Positions 16,252 through 24,958 of a stretch of DNA of 64,000 bases are shown in pieces (position 1 is the stretch's first letter; every line of letters begins with the position of its first letter). Source of the stretch: RHKX01 sp963820055 (GTDB taxonomy: Bacteria; Actinomycetota; Thermoleophilia; Solirubrobacterales; 70-9); contig CAWFYJ010000003.1 in the NCBI GenBank assembly GCA_963820055.1, positions 930,001 through 994,000 of the forward strand, given 5' to 3'. The position numbers were made by a program, and so were the translations under genes. The notes beneath the pieces were generated by a model. That model had not been told where the DNA came from, did not search any database, and was given only the letters and a program-made list of their open reading frames with translations.

Positions 16252-16362
16252 ATGTTCCTGTTCTTCTCGAATCGCCTCGGATGCCTGGGCTCGATCCTGG
16301 TCTCCGTCGTCGCGACCCTGATCCTGCTCCTGCTGTTCGGCGCGATCGACCTGGGTCGCTAG
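16252..16362 (+). CDS. Small conserved membrane protein (36 aa)
   Basis: 36 residues: M-F-L-F-F-S-N-R-L-G-C-L-G-S then a hydrophobic stretch of about 18 residues and a short polar end. Short proteins with this F-F-S/T-N-R-L-G-C-L-G-S start are common in actinobacteria and lack an assigned role. The reading frame is open further upstream (to 16126), but a SigB-like -10 box ends 9 nt before ATG 16252, which makes the short form the likely product. Confidence 0.72.
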   Translation: MFLFFSNRLGCLGSILVSVVATLILLLLFGAIDLGR

Positions 16363-16409
16363 GACGCGCGCCGGGAGCGGCGTCGCCACCGTCGGCGGCA
16401 GCCGGAAAC

Positions 16410-16438
16410 GGCGGCGACCGGCCGAACCGGTCGCCGCC
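16410..16438. terminator. Strong bidirectional hairpin
   Basis: Perfect 12-bp stem GGCGGCGACCGG / CCGGTCGCCGCC with a 5-nt loop, between the convergent small membrane protein (ends 16362) and the gene ending at 16456. Confidence 0.7.
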
Positions 16439-16455
16439 TTCCGACGCGAGCCGCC

Positions 16456-17130
16456 TCAGACGCGGGCGTCGCGCCCGCGGTAGCCGACCGCATCCACCTT
16501 GCGGTGGTAGCGCTCGCCGGCCTTGCCGCCGATGATCGCCGCCACCAGGCTGGCAACGAGGATCAGGGCGAGGGCGATCCCGCCGCCGGTCGCCAGCGAG
16601 CCCTCGTCGATCGGGATCCGCGGCAGGTCGAGGTCACCGAGCAGGTTGTACTGGGACCCGGCAATCGCGCCGAGCACGGCCAGCACGATCGTCGCGACGA
16701 TCCCGATCGCCCATGCACCGAACCCCTGTCTGCCGCCGTCGAATCGCGACATTCGCCCGGCGACGTAGCCGCCGGCGTAGTAGCCGATCGCGACGACGAG
16801 GATCAGCAGAGCGCCGCCGACGATGCTGATCGTCTCGGCGTTCGCCTGTGCCTCCGCGTCGCTCACCTCGGTCAGCCCGATGGCTGCGCCGGCGGCGCTC
16901 AGGAGCGCCGTCAGCAGCGCTGTCACGCCGATTGCGACGAGCCAGCCGAAGAACGCGGCGCCGAAGTTGAAGCCGCCGTACTCCTCGTGCTGGGCTCTGC
17001 GGTCGACGCCCGGTTCGACAACTCGATCGCTCCGCGGGTCGACGTCTCGACGGCCATCCGTCGTCGTGTGAGGACGCGTGGCCACATTCCCCTCTCGCGA
17101 CTCCTCGTCGCGGAGTGTTCTCTCCTCCAT
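16456..17130 (-). CDS. Hypothetical membrane protein, four predicted TM segments
   Basis: 224 residues: a polar, Arg/Asp/Glu-rich N-terminus of about 50 residues, then about four hydrophobic helices (around 55-83, 98-125, 137-160 and 185-207) and a basic tail. No catalytic motif is seen; I cannot name a family with confidence. ATG 17130 has a strong AAGGAGGAG site. A GGGTAG box lies 30 nt upstream but its -35 (GCAT) is poor. It is divergent from the first Ku gene. Confidence 0.75.
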   Translation of the reverse strand: MEERTLRDEESREGNVATRPHTTTDGRRDVDPRSDRVVEPGVDRRAQHEEYGGFNFGAAFFGWLVAIGVTALLTALLSAAGAAIGLTEVSDAEAQANAETISIVGGALLILVVAIGYYAGGYVAGRMSRFDGGRQGFGAWAIGIVATIVLAVLGAIAGSQYNLLGDLDLPRIPIDEGSLATGGGIALALILVASLVAAIIGGKAGERYHRKVDAVGYRGRDARV

Positions 17131-17203
17131 GATTTCTCCTCCTTGTGGTGAGCGTTCGGCCTACCCGGAATCGCACGGGATATGCCGATCGGCGCTCGGG
17201 CCG

Positions 17204-17229
17204 GATTGACGCTCCGCGACCGCGGGTAG
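17204..17229 (+). promoter_or_regulatory. SigB/SigF-like promoter for the Ku genes
   Basis: GATT, 16-nt spacer, GGGTAG; 11 nt to ATG 17241. Confidence 0.5.
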
Positions 17230-17240
17230 GACCGAGGGCG

Positions 17241-18014
17241 ATGGCGCCACGATCGATCTGGAACGGGACCATCACGTTCGGCCTCGCGGCGGTCCCGATC
17301 AAGCTCTACTCGGCGACCGAATCGAAGTCGATCCACTTCCACGAGGTCCACCTCCGCGACGGCGCCCGGATCGAGCATCGGCGAATCTGTCCGAAACATG
17401 ACCGTGAGATCCCGAGCGACGAGGTCGTCAAGGGCTACGAGGTCGCAGAGGGCAAGTACGTCGTCCTCGAGCGCGACGAGATCAAGGCGGCGGCCGGGGA
17501 CCGCGGCAAGGTCATCCACCTCGAGGAGTTCGTCGACGCCGCCGAGATCGATCCGGTCTTCTACGAGAAGACCTACTTCGCAGGCCCGCGCGACGACTCC
17601 GAGCCCTACCGGGTCCTGTTCGAGGCGCTCCGCCGGAGCGGCCGTGCGGGGATCGGGAGGTTCAGCTTCCACGACCGCGAGTACCTTGTCGCCGCCCGCG
17701 CGCTCGACGACGTGATCGGCCTCCACACGCTCCGCTTCCACGACGAGGTCGTCGCCGGAGACGACCTCGACCTTCCCTCGGGTGGCCGGAAGCCGAAGCC
17801 GCGCGAGGTCGAGATGGCGAACAAGCTCGTCTCCATGCTCGAGGCGGACTTCAACCCCCGTGAGCACGAAGACAGCTACCGCGAGTCGGTGCTCGAGGTG
17901 ATCAAGCGGAAGGCCTCCGGCAAGGAAATCGACCTGGCCGCGAACGAGGAGCCCGACCACGGCGACGACCTCGCGGCGGCGCTCGAGGCCAGCCTCGGAT
18001 CGGGGAAGAGCTGA
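17241..18014 (+). CDS. ku: Ku protein (first paralogue)
   Basis: 257 residues of the prokaryotic Ku family, starting with the typical R-S-I-W-N-G-T-I-T-F-G-L-A-A-V-P-I-K. Ku homodimers or heterodimers ring DNA ends and recruit LigD for non-homologous end joining. The core up to about residue 225 is complete, followed by a short acidic tail (A-A-N-E-E-P-D-H-G-D-D). Longer readings from 17145 are less likely because the promoter lies just before ATG 17241. A second Ku gene starts 1 nt after its stop. Confidence 0.95.
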   Translation: MAPRSIWNGTITFGLAAVPIKLYSATESKSIHFHEVHLRDGARIEHRRICPKHDREIPSDEVVKGYEVAEGKYVVLERDEIKAAAGDRGKVIHLEEFVDAAEIDPVFYEKTYFAGPRDDSEPYRVLFEALRRSGRAGIGRFSFHDREYLVAARALDDVIGLHTLRFHDEVVAGDDLDLPSGGRKPKPREVEMANKLVSMLEADFNPREHEDSYRESVLEVIKRKASGKEIDLAANEEPDHGDDLAAALEASLGSGKS

Positions 18015-18015
18015 G

Positions 18016-18816
18016 ATGGCTAGGGCGCTCTGGACCGGCTCGATCAGCTTCGGCCTCGTCAACGTGCCGGTTCAGCTGGTCACGGCCGCACGCGACCAGG
18101 ACCTCCACTTCCACCAGCTGCACGCCGACGACAAGCGGCGCCTCGAGCAACGGCGCGTCTGCACGAAGGAGGACACCGAGGTCGGCTGGGAGGAGGTCGG
18201 CCGCGGCTACGAGCACGACGGCAAGCAGGTCGTCCTCACCGACGAAGAGCTAGCCTCGGCCGAGCCGCGGAAGTCGAGGACGATCGAGATCGACTCGTTC
18301 GCGCCGCTCGAGACGATCGACCCGATCTACTTCGATCACCCCTACTTCTTGATACCAGCCGGCGACAGCGACGGAACGCTCCGGGCCTACCAGCTACTCG
18401 TCGAGGTCATGGATCGGGAGGGACAGGTGGCCCTGGGCCGGTTCGTCTTGCGGACGAAGGAGTACCTGGCCGCCGTCCGCGTCCGCGAGGGCGCGCTGAG
18501 CCTGACGACGATGCTCTTCCACGACGAGGTCCGCTCGGCCAAGCAGCTCGCACCGAAGGGCAGGAAGCCGGCGAAGAAGATCGTCGACAACGCGATCGCG
18601 ATCATCGAGGAGCTCTCGACCGAGTGGGACCCCGATTCCTACGACGACTGCTACCGCAAGCGGCTCGAGAAGGTCATCCGCAAGAAGCGCAAGGGCGGCA
18701 AGATCGAGGCGCCCGAGCAGGAGTCCGAGCCGAAGCCGGCCGACGACCTGACGGCGGCCCTCGAGGAGACCCTGAAGGCCGTCAAGAGCGGCGGCAAGAC
18801 GGCGCTGCGGGCGTGA
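18016..18816 (+). CDS. ku: Ku protein (second paralogue)
   Basis: 266 residues, again with the Ku N-terminus (A-L-W-T-G-S-I-S-F-G-L-V-N-V-P-V-Q-L). It differs from the first paralogue mainly in its C-terminus, which carries a lysine-rich stretch (K-R-L-E-K-V-I-R-K-K-R-K-G-G-K) and a final basic tail; lysine-rich Ku tails are known to aid DNA binding and threading. The 1-nt spacing from ku1 points to one transcript and possibly a heterodimer. It ends 2 nt before the stop of a convergent gene. Confidence 0.95.
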   Translation: MARALWTGSISFGLVNVPVQLVTAARDQDLHFHQLHADDKRRLEQRRVCTKEDTEVGWEEVGRGYEHDGKQVVLTDEELASAEPRKSRTIEIDSFAPLETIDPIYFDHPYFLIPAGDSDGTLRAYQLLVEVMDREGQVALGRFVLRTKEYLAAVRVREGALSLTTMLFHDEVRSAKQLAPKGRKPAKKIVDNAIAIIEELSTEWDPDSYDDCYRKRLEKVIRKKRKGGKIEAPEQESEPKPADDLTAALEETLKAVKSGGKTALRA

Positions 18817-18818
18817 CC

Positions 18819-19571
18819 TCAGCCTCCCTGCGGAGCCGGCGCCATCTCGACCTCGATCTCCGACAGCTGCAGGCTGACGAGCGTCGGACCGGGCAACGGC
18901 CGGTTGCCGGGGCCGACCGGCCGGACCCAGCGGCGGGTCGGCACGAGGACTCCGCCGACCCACTCGTGGTCGGCGCACAGGTGGGCGGCGTGGGCGTGGG
19001 CACTGATTATCTCGGGGGCGTAGTCGTGCCGGCGCAACCGCAGCTCGTCGTCGTAGTAGAAGGTCTGCTCGGCGCTGTGCGTGTCGAGCCCGGCCGGGAA
19101 CGTCGCGTCGAGCCGGCGCCAGACCTCGCCGCCGGACCGGATCGCCGGCCCGGCGCTGACCTCGACGTCGGGACGGGTGAGGAGCAGCGGGTGGTTCAGG
19201 TAGTTCCACCACGCGTAGCCGGCGAAGTAGGCGGAGTCGAGGGCGTCCCAGCGGAAGTTCCGGCGCAGCCCCGGGCGGCCGAAGAACTGCGAGCGCGGAT
19301 CGTCGCGGGCCTCGACGAGGTCGCCGGCTTCGGTCTCGAGTCGCACCGAGCCGTCGTCGAACGTGCCGCGGAAGCCGGGGCCGGGAAACGGTGCGGCCGA
19401 GGCACGCCGGCGGCCGACGTCGACGGCGAGGCGGCAGTCGGCGAACCGGTTGCCGGGAACCCGCGTGCGGAGCAGGAGCCCGCCGGAGCGGACGCGCGCC
19501 CGGAACGTCGCGATCCGCTCCCATGCCTCGCGGCCCCCGTGGGCTTCGACGATGTCATCGAGCAAGGCCAT
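18819..19571 (-). CDS. Conserved hypothetical protein between Ku and LigD genes
   Basis: 250 residues, soluble, no signal peptide. It begins A-L-L-D-D-I-V-E-A-H-G-G-R-E-A-W and has many aromatic and acidic residues (Y-A-W-W-N-Y-L, F-Y-Y-D-D-E-L-R-L-R-R-H-D-Y). The alternating beta pattern suggests a LolA-like or lipid-binding sheet, but I do not recognise a named family. ATG 19571 is 23 nt from the divergent LigD phosphoesterase gene. Its placement inside the NHEJ island, on the opposite strand, does not by itself imply a repair role. Confidence 0.75.
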   Translation of the reverse strand: MALLDDIVEAHGGREAWERIATFRARVRSGGLLLRTRVPGNRFADCRLAVDVGRRRASAAPFPGPGFRGTFDDGSVRLETEAGDLVEARDDPRSQFFGRPGLRRNFRWDALDSAYFAGYAWWNYLNHPLLLTRPDVEVSAGPAIRSGGEVWRRLDATFPAGLDTHSAEQTFYYDDELRLRRHDYAPEIISAHAHAAHLCADHEWVGGVLVPTRRWVRPVGPGNRPLPGPTLVSLQLSEIEVEMAPAPQGG

Positions 19572-19594
19572 CGGCTTGAGGCAGACTGTCGCAG

Positions 19595-20188
19595 ATGAGC
19601 GATCGGCTGCGGAGATACCGCGACAAGCGCTCGGGCGAGAGCGGCGAGCCGCAGGGGCGTGCTGGAAAGGCGGGCCGTGGCGGCGAGAAGGCGCCGCGGT
19701 TCGTGATCCAAAAGCACGCGGCCCGGAGCCTCCACTACGACTTCCGGCTCGAGGTCGACGGGACGCTGCGGTCCTGGGCGGTGCCGAAGGGGCCATCGAC
19801 GGACCCTCGCGAGAAGCGGCTGGCCGTCGAGGTCGAGGACCACCCGCTCGACTACGTTGACTTCGAGGGGACGATCGGGAAGGGCAACTACGGCGCCGGC
19901 GCCGTGATCGTCTGGGACGCGGGCACCTACCGCAACCTCGACGAATCGAAGGACATGGCGAAGGCGATCGAGGGCGGGCACGCGAAGTTCTGGCTCGACG
20001 GCGAGAAGCTCCGTGGCGGCTGGACGCTGCAGCGGACCCACCGCGGCTCGAAGCCGCAGTGGCTGCTGATCAAGCGCCGCGACGAGGAGGCGGACGCCCG
20101 CCGCAATCCGCAGAGCACCCAGCCGGAGTCGGTCCGCAGCGGCCGGACGGTCGAGGAGGTCGCCGAGGAAGCGAGCGAGGACTCGTGA
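19595..20188 (+). CDS. ligD: LigD 3'-phosphoesterase domain, stand-alone
   Basis: 197 residues. The PE core has the hallmark H-A-A-R-S-L-H-Y-D-F-R-L-E near residue 43 (metal-binding His and Asp), W-A-V-P-K-G-P-S and the E-D-H-P-L-D-Y then F-E-G-T-I segment near 85-97. The domain removes 3'-phosphates and ribonucleotides from DNA ends before ligation. Normally it is part of a multidomain LigD; here it is a separate gene, with its stop overlapping the ligase start by 4 nt. Confidence 0.93.
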   Translation: MSDRLRRYRDKRSGESGEPQGRAGKAGRGGEKAPRFVIQKHAARSLHYDFRLEVDGTLRSWAVPKGPSTDPREKRLAVEVEDHPLDYVDFEGTIGKGNYGAGAVIVWDAGTYRNLDESKDMAKAIEGGHAKFWLDGEKLRGGWTLQRTHRGSKPQWLLIKRRDEEADARRNPQSTQPESVRSGRTVEEVAEEASEDS

Positions 20189-21159
20189 AGCACCCGCTCC
20201 TCGATCTCGACGAGGCCGACCAGGCCCGCCTGATGAAGGCGCCTGCCCCGACTCACGCGCAGCCGATGAAGGCGGTGCTGACCGACCGCCGCTTCAGCGA
20301 CCCGAGCTGGATCTTCGAGCGCAAGCTCGACGGGATCCGCTGCATCGCGATCCGCGACGAAGATTCGGTCCGCCTCCTCTCCCGCAACGACCTGCCGATG
20401 AACGACCGCTACCCCGAGATCGCCGAGGCCCTGGCCGGGAACCGCTGCAGCCGCTTCGCCGTCGACGGTGAGGTGGTGGCTTTCGACCGCGGCCAGACGA
20501 GCTTCTCGCTCCTCGCCCAGCGGATGCAGCGCCGGGTCCCCGTCTTCCTCTACGTCTTCGACCTGATCTGGGTCGACGGCTTCGACGTCCGTCGTCTCCC
20601 CCTGCGCAGTCGCAAGCGCCTGCTCCGCCACTGCATCGAGTTCACCGATCCCGTGCGGCTGACGCCCTATCGCAACGAGATCGGGGAGGAACTGTTCGCC
20701 GAAGCCTGTCGGAAGGGCTGGGAGGGCCTGATCGCCAAACGCGCCGGCTCGACGTACAGCGAGCGCCGCTCCCGCGACTGGCTCAAGTTCAAGTGCGAGC
20801 AGGGCCAGGAGATGGTGATTGGCGGCTACACCGACCCGAAGGGCTCGCGGACCGGGTTCGGCGCCCTGCTGCTCGGCTACTACGACGGCGACGAGCTTCG
20901 CTACGCGGGTCGGGTCGGCACCGGCTTCGACGACGCCATGCTCGCTTCGCTCGGCAAGCGGCTCGAGAACCTCGGCCGGCCGTCGAGCCCGTTCGCCGAT
21001 CCACGCTCGGTGGACGTCAAGGGCCCACACTGGGTCGAGCCCGTCCTCGTCGCGCAGATCGGCTTCGCCGAATGGACGCGGCACGCCCGACTCCGCCACC
21101 CCCGCTTCCTCGGCCTCCGCGACGACAAGGCCGCAACCGAGGTGGTGCGCGAACGATGA
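20185..21159 (+). CDS. ligD: LigD ATP-dependent DNA ligase domain, stand-alone
   Basis: 324 residues. Adenylation lysine Lys47 in E-R-K-L-D-G-I-R, motif III V-D-G-E-V-V-A, motif IV E-G-L-I-A-K-R, motif V W-L-K-F-K-C, then an OB-fold C-terminal domain. It seals breaks held by Ku. GTG 20185 overlaps the phosphoesterase stop and its own stop overlaps the polymerase ATG, so the three LigD activities are translationally coupled. Confidence 0.94.
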   Translation: MKHPLLDLDEADQARLMKAPAPTHAQPMKAVLTDRRFSDPSWIFERKLDGIRCIAIRDEDSVRLLSRNDLPMNDRYPEIAEALAGNRCSRFAVDGEVVAFDRGQTSFSLLAQRMQRRVPVFLYVFDLIWVDGFDVRRLPLRSRKRLLRHCIEFTDPVRLTPYRNEIGEELFAEACRKGWEGLIAKRAGSTYSERRSRDWLKFKCEQGQEMVIGGYTDPKGSRTGFGALLLGYYDGDELRYAGRVGTGFDDAMLASLGKRLENLGRPSSPFADPRSVDVKGPHWVEPVLVAQIGFAEWTRHARLRHPRFLGLRDDKAATEVVRER

Positions 21160-22247
21160 GCGACGCGACGATCCGCTGCGGGCGTCGCGACATCGCGATC
21201 ACCCACCCCGACAAGGTCATGTTCCCGGCGATCGGGTTGACGAAGCTCGAACTCGCTCGCCACTACGAGGCCGTCGGGGAGTTGATGGAGCCGCTCTGCC
21301 GCAACCGGCCGCTGACCTTCCAGGTCTTCCCGCGCGGAATCGAGGGCGACGGCTACTACATGAAGTCGGTTCCCGGCCATTTCCCCGACTGGATCGGGCG
21401 CACGAAAGTCGCAAAGCGGGGAGGCTCGCTCGTCCAGGTGGTCGGCGGCGACGCCGCGACGCTGGTGTACCTCGCCGGCCAGAACATGGTCACTCCCCAC
21501 GCCTGGCTCTCGCGAGCCGACGAGCCGCGCAAGCCCGACCGGCTCATCCTCGACTTCGACCCCTCGCCCGGGGCCGGGTTCGCCGCGGTGCGCGCAGCGG
21601 CCCGCAGCGCCGGCGACCGTTTGCGAGACGCCGGGCTGGTGCCGTTCGCGATGGTCACCGGCTCGCGTGGCATCCACGTCGTCTGCCCGCTGCGCCGCGG
21701 CGAGGACTTCGAGACGGTTCACGGCTATGCCCGGCGACTCGCGGAGGCGATGGTCGCCGACGATCCCAAGCACCTGACCCTCGAATGGAAGAAGGCGGAC
21801 CGCGGGTCGCGGATCTACGTCGACGTCAACCGGATCAATTACGCCCAGCACGCGATCGCCCCATACGGCGTCCGGGCGCGCGAGAAGGCACCGATCGCGA
21901 TGCCGATCGTCTGGGAGGAGCTGTCCGACCGGAAGCTGAAGCCCGACCGCTGGAACGTCCGCAACTGCGCCGACCGGATCGCCGATGCCGGCAACCCCTG
22001 GGCGTCGATGGCGCGACGGGCGCGAAAGCTGCCCGGACTCACCGCCCGGCTGAGCCAGGCACGGCGAGCGGACCGAGAATCGTCGCCGCCGTCTCCCGGC
22101 CTGCCTCGAGCCCGGCCATCACGAGCGACTGGTCCTTCTCGAGCCGGCCGATCGCCGGCGTCCCGTCGGGCGGCCGGAGCGAGCAGATCGCCGGGCTCGC
22201 CGTCGCATCTCCCTCGGTCCGGTCGAGCTCGTCGTCCTCGCGGATGA
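21156..22247 (+). CDS. ligD: LigD polymerase/primase domain, stand-alone
   Basis: 363 residues as read. The archaeo-eukaryotic primase-type core has I-T-H-P-D-K-V-M-F-P, the metal-binding D-F-D-P-S near residue 133, the G-S-R-G-I-H-V segment and Y-V-D-V-N-R. It adds (ribo)nucleotides to DNA ends. The last 65 residues are Arg/Ser/Pro-rich and lie antisense to the 3' end of the patatin gene. A TGA in another frame at 22051 would end the protein close to the normal domain boundary, so a single-base insertion near 22040 may have removed the natural stop. Confidence 0.9.
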   Translation: MSDATIRCGRRDIAITHPDKVMFPAIGLTKLELARHYEAVGELMEPLCRNRPLTFQVFPRGIEGDGYYMKSVPGHFPDWIGRTKVAKRGGSLVQVVGGDAATLVYLAGQNMVTPHAWLSRADEPRKPDRLILDFDPSPGAGFAAVRAAARSAGDRLRDAGLVPFAMVTGSRGIHVVCPLRRGEDFETVHGYARRLAEAMVADDPKHLTLEWKKADRGSRIYVDVNRINYAQHAIAPYGVRAREKAPIAMPIVWEELSDRKLKPDRWNVRNCADRIADAGNPWASMARRARKLPGLTARLSQARRADRESSPPSPGLPRARPSRATGPSRAGRSPASRRAAGASRSPGSPSHLPRSGRARRPRG

Positions 22248-23016
22248 GGCGATCGGCGCGGTCGAGGAAGGCGTCGGCGACGTGGATGCTGTGCCGCGAG
22301 AGGTAGCGGGCGACGAGCCGCGCCGAGCGGCCGCTGCTGTTTGCGGACTCCTGCTCTCCGAGGCGCCGCGAGCGGAGGACGAGGACGTGAGTGGCGCCCT
22401 GGGTAAGCGCCGTCCGGAACGGCACCGCCTCGGCGAGGCCGGCGTCGAAGAAGCGGCGGCCGCCGAGCTCGATCGGGCGGCCCGAAAGAAGTGGCAGCGC
22501 CGTCGTCGCCCGCAGCGCCAGCTTCAGGGTCGCACGGTCGTGGATCAGCGGCGCGAGATCGACCGCGACACCGGTCGCGGCATCGGTTGCGAGCGGATGG
22601 AATCCGACCGGGCCGTCGAGGATCCGCTCGAACGGCATCGGTGCGAGCTTCTCGTAGACCACCTCGGTCAGGTACGTGCTGTCGACGATCGGGCGACCCC
22701 GCAGCAGGTTGCCGCGGCGGACCGAAGCGGTGCGGAGCGCCGGGTCGGTCCAGGTGCTGATCCCGGTCGCGGCGGCGCCGCTGAGCAGCCAGGCGGCGTT
22801 CAGCGCACCCGCCGACGCGCCGTAGACGTGGTCGAAGGCCGCGACGATTCCGAGCTCGTCGATCGCCAGGGCCATCCCGCCGGTGATCGCGCCGCGCATC
22901 CCGCCGCCCTCGATCGCCAGCGCCAGGCGGGCGTCGTCGGCGCGAGCTCCCGGCCGGCTCGACGCCGCGACGCGGTCCGCGATCAGCTGCAGGACCGGGT
23001 GGCGGGCGGCGGCCAT
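22039..23016 (-). CDS. Patatin-like phospholipase
   Basis: 325 residues. The patatin signature is complete: glycine-rich E-G-G-G-M-R-G near residue 35, nucleophile elbow G-A-S-A-G near 63, and the catalytic Asp in F-F-D-A-G-L-A-E. Such enzymes hydrolyse acyl esters of lipids at or near the membrane. The C-terminal third is variable. Its 3' end overlaps the reading of the LigD polymerase gene by 209 nt, which is suspicious and probably due to a lost stop in that gene rather than to this one. Confidence 0.88.
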   Translation of the reverse strand: MAAARHPVLQLIADRVAASSRPGARADDARLALAIEGGGMRGAITGGMALAIDELGIVAAFDHVYGASAGALNAAWLLSGAAATGISTWTDPALRTASVRRGNLLRGRPIVDSTYLTEVVYEKLAPMPFERILDGPVGFHPLATDAATGVAVDLAPLIHDRATLKLALRATTALPLLSGRPIELGGRRFFDAGLAEAVPFRTALTQGATHVLVLRSRRLGEQESANSSGRSARLVARYLSRHSIHVADAFLDRADRLIREDDELDRTEGDATASPAICSLRPPDGTPAIGRLEKDQSLVMAGLEAGRETAATILGPLAVPGSAGR

Positions 23017-23028
23017 CCGCGGCGAGCC

Positions 23029-24417
23029 CTACGCGGCGATGTTGGCGAGGATCAGGCCGTCGGGGTCGTACGCCTCGCGGACCTCGGCGAGCCGGTCAGC
23101 GACCGCAGGCGGGTAGCAGCGGCGGACCTCGGCGCTCTGCTCGGCGAAGGCGGGAAGCGTGCGATCCGAGAGCCACGGAGCCATCCGTTCCTCGACCGTC
23201 CCGAACAGCGCGTCGATCGCCCCGACCGACTCGGGGCTCATCACCGCGCCGATGCCGTACAGCAGGTAGCCGGCCCCGGCTGTGTCCATGGCGCCGTTGG
23301 ACTCCGATCCGCGGTCGAGAGCCCCACCGAGGAGGCGGACCTCGAGGAAGATCAGCGGGACGTCCGCGTCCGGTCCGGCGAGCTCGACGTATGCCTCGGC
23401 GGCGTCCGCGTCGAACGACGAGAGCAGATAGCCGGCGCCGCGGCCGGGCACCGGATCCTCGGGATCGCCGGCGATCGTGGCCAGGGCCGCGGCCGGCATG
23501 GTGCCGGCCATCTCCATGTAGGTCTCGCCGACCGCCCGCATCGGCGCCAGCAGCTCCTCGCCGGCCGATTCATCACCCGTGTAGACGAACGTGACGACGA
23601 CGAGCGCGCGGCCGCGCAGCGGCTCCGGCACGGTCGGGAACGGAGGGAACCTCATCAGCTTGATCGTGGTGGCGAGCTCCTCGGGCACGGTCCGGGCCCA
23701 CTCCTGCCAGGCCTCGGCGACGTCCGCGGCCATCTCGATCGGCCACATGAGCGAGCCGCCGAAGGCCTCGCTGAGCTCGACCAGTTCGATCTCGAACGAG
23801 GTGACGACGGCGTGCGCGGCCCCGCCGCCGCGCAGGGCCCAGAACAGGTCCGGGTCCGGATCGGCATCGACCTGACGGATCTCTCCGTCCGCGGTCACCA
23901 CCTCCATCGAGCGCACGGCGTTGCAGGCGAATCCGTGCGAGCGGCCGAGCCAGCCGAGCCCGCCCGCCAGCGTGTAGCCGGCGACGCCGACCGTGCCCGA
24001 GGAGCCGTGCAGGGCCGCGAGGCCATGCTCGGCCGCGGGGCCGACGACGTCAGCCCACTTCGCGCCGGCGCCGACGGTCGCCGTCCGGGAGGCGGGGTCG
24101 ACGCTCACCGTCGCCATGCGGGACGTCTTCAGGAGCAGGGCCCCACCGAGATCGGGCAGCGAGGCGGCACCGTGCCCGGTGCTCTGCGGGGCAACCCGGA
24201 GGCCGTGCGCCCGGGCGAACCTGACGGCCTCGGCGACGTCGCCCGCCGACTCGGCCAAGACGACCACCGCCGGCTCCTGATGGGCTGCGAGGTTCCAGGC
24301 TTGGCGAGCTGCATCCCACGCCGAGTCGCCGCTGACGAGGGCGTCGCCGTCGATCGCGCTGCGCAGCGCTTCGAGGTCGGCGTCGGAGATCTCGATCGTC
24401 CTGGTCGCATCGTTCAT
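23029..24417 (-). CDS. FAD-linked oxidase, berberine-bridge-enzyme (BBE) type
   Basis: 462 residues. The FAD-binding PCMH domain covers about 40-210 (V-A-P-Q-S-T-G-H-G-A, with a His that may bind flavin covalently, then A-T-V-G-A-G-A-K-W), followed by a substrate domain and a C-terminal BBE segment ending R-E-A-Y-D-P-D-G-L-I. The family oxidises sugars, alcohols or secondary metabolites using oxygen. Twelve nt separate it from patatin on the same strand, so they may be co-transcribed. Confidence 0.88.
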   Translation of the reverse strand: MNDATRTIEISDADLEALRSAIDGDALVSGDSAWDAARQAWNLAAHQEPAVVVLAESAGDVAEAVRFARAHGLRVAPQSTGHGAASLPDLGGALLLKTSRMATVSVDPASRTATVGAGAKWADVVGPAAEHGLAALHGSSGTVGVAGYTLAGGLGWLGRSHGFACNAVRSMEVVTADGEIRQVDADPDPDLFWALRGGGAAHAVVTSFEIELVELSEAFGGSLMWPIEMAADVAEAWQEWARTVPEELATTIKLMRFPPFPTVPEPLRGRALVVVTFVYTGDESAGEELLAPMRAVGETYMEMAGTMPAAALATIAGDPEDPVPGRGAGYLLSSFDADAAEAYVELAGPDADVPLIFLEVRLLGGALDRGSESNGAMDTAGAGYLLYGIGAVMSPESVGAIDALFGTVEERMAPWLSDRTLPAFAEQSAEVRRCYPPAVADRLAEVREAYDPDGLILANIAA

Positions 24418-24495
24418 GTTGGCTCCTCTCCTCGGGCGGGCCGATTTCGCCGCCAGCCTATTCCAGAACGGGCGAACGGTTGATATACAGCCGAC

Positions 24496-24939
24496 ATGGC
24501 CCCGAAGCCGACCACGGTGAGCATCCGGATCGCGGCGCCGCCCGAGCAGGTCTTCGCACGGATCAGCGACCTATCGGCGCACGAATCGTTCACCGATCAC
24601 TTCCTGATCGACTGGCGCGACACGACCCCCGACCACGTCAACGTCCGGGCGAAGCTCCCCGGGCCGGAGGATCGCGCCGAGATCGACGTGATCGAGCGCG
24701 ACCCACCGCGACGCCTCGTCGAGCGGCTCGTCGCCGCCAAGGGGAAGCGCCGCGCGACCAGCGTCTGGACACTCGAGCCCGATGGCGACGGCACGCTCGT
24801 CACCTTCACGACCGAGCAGGAGTCCGCCCCGGCGATCGAGAAGCTGCTGGCGCCGCTCCTGCGCGGCTGGATCCGCCGCGGCAACGAGCGCTCACTACAG
24901 CGGCTCCGGGATCAGGCCGAGGGCCGGCCGAGCGCCTGA
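24496..24939 (+). CDS. SRPBCC (START-like) family protein
   Basis: 147 residues with the SRPBCC pattern: a first strand V-S-I-R-I-A-A-P-P-E-Q-V-F-A, central antiparallel strands and a long C-terminal helix. These proteins bind hydrophobic ligands or act as cyclases/dehydratases; nothing here defines the ligand. Divergent from the BBE-type oxidase. The gap has a GATATA-like element about 10 nt before ATG 24496, compatible with a leaderless transcript. Confidence 0.8.
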   Translation: MAPKPTTVSIRIAAPPEQVFARISDLSAHESFTDHFLIDWRDTTPDHVNVRAKLPGPEDRAEIDVIERDPPRRLVERLVAAKGKRRATSVWTLEPDGDGTLVTFTTEQESAPAIEKLLAPLLRGWIRRGNERSLQRLRDQAEGRPSA

Positions 24940-24958
24940 GCCCCGTCAGTCGGTCGGC

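Noticed and set aside
17161..17185. GCAT-N15-GGGTAG upstream of the membrane protein starting at 17130.
   Set aside because: The -10 box is good but the -35 is poor; mentioned with the gene but not listed as a promoter.
22282..24483. Very long open frame on the plus strand opposite the patatin and BBE-type oxidase genes.
   Set aside because: Antisense frame with Arg/Gly/Ala-biased composition and no domain; expected in DNA of this G+C content.
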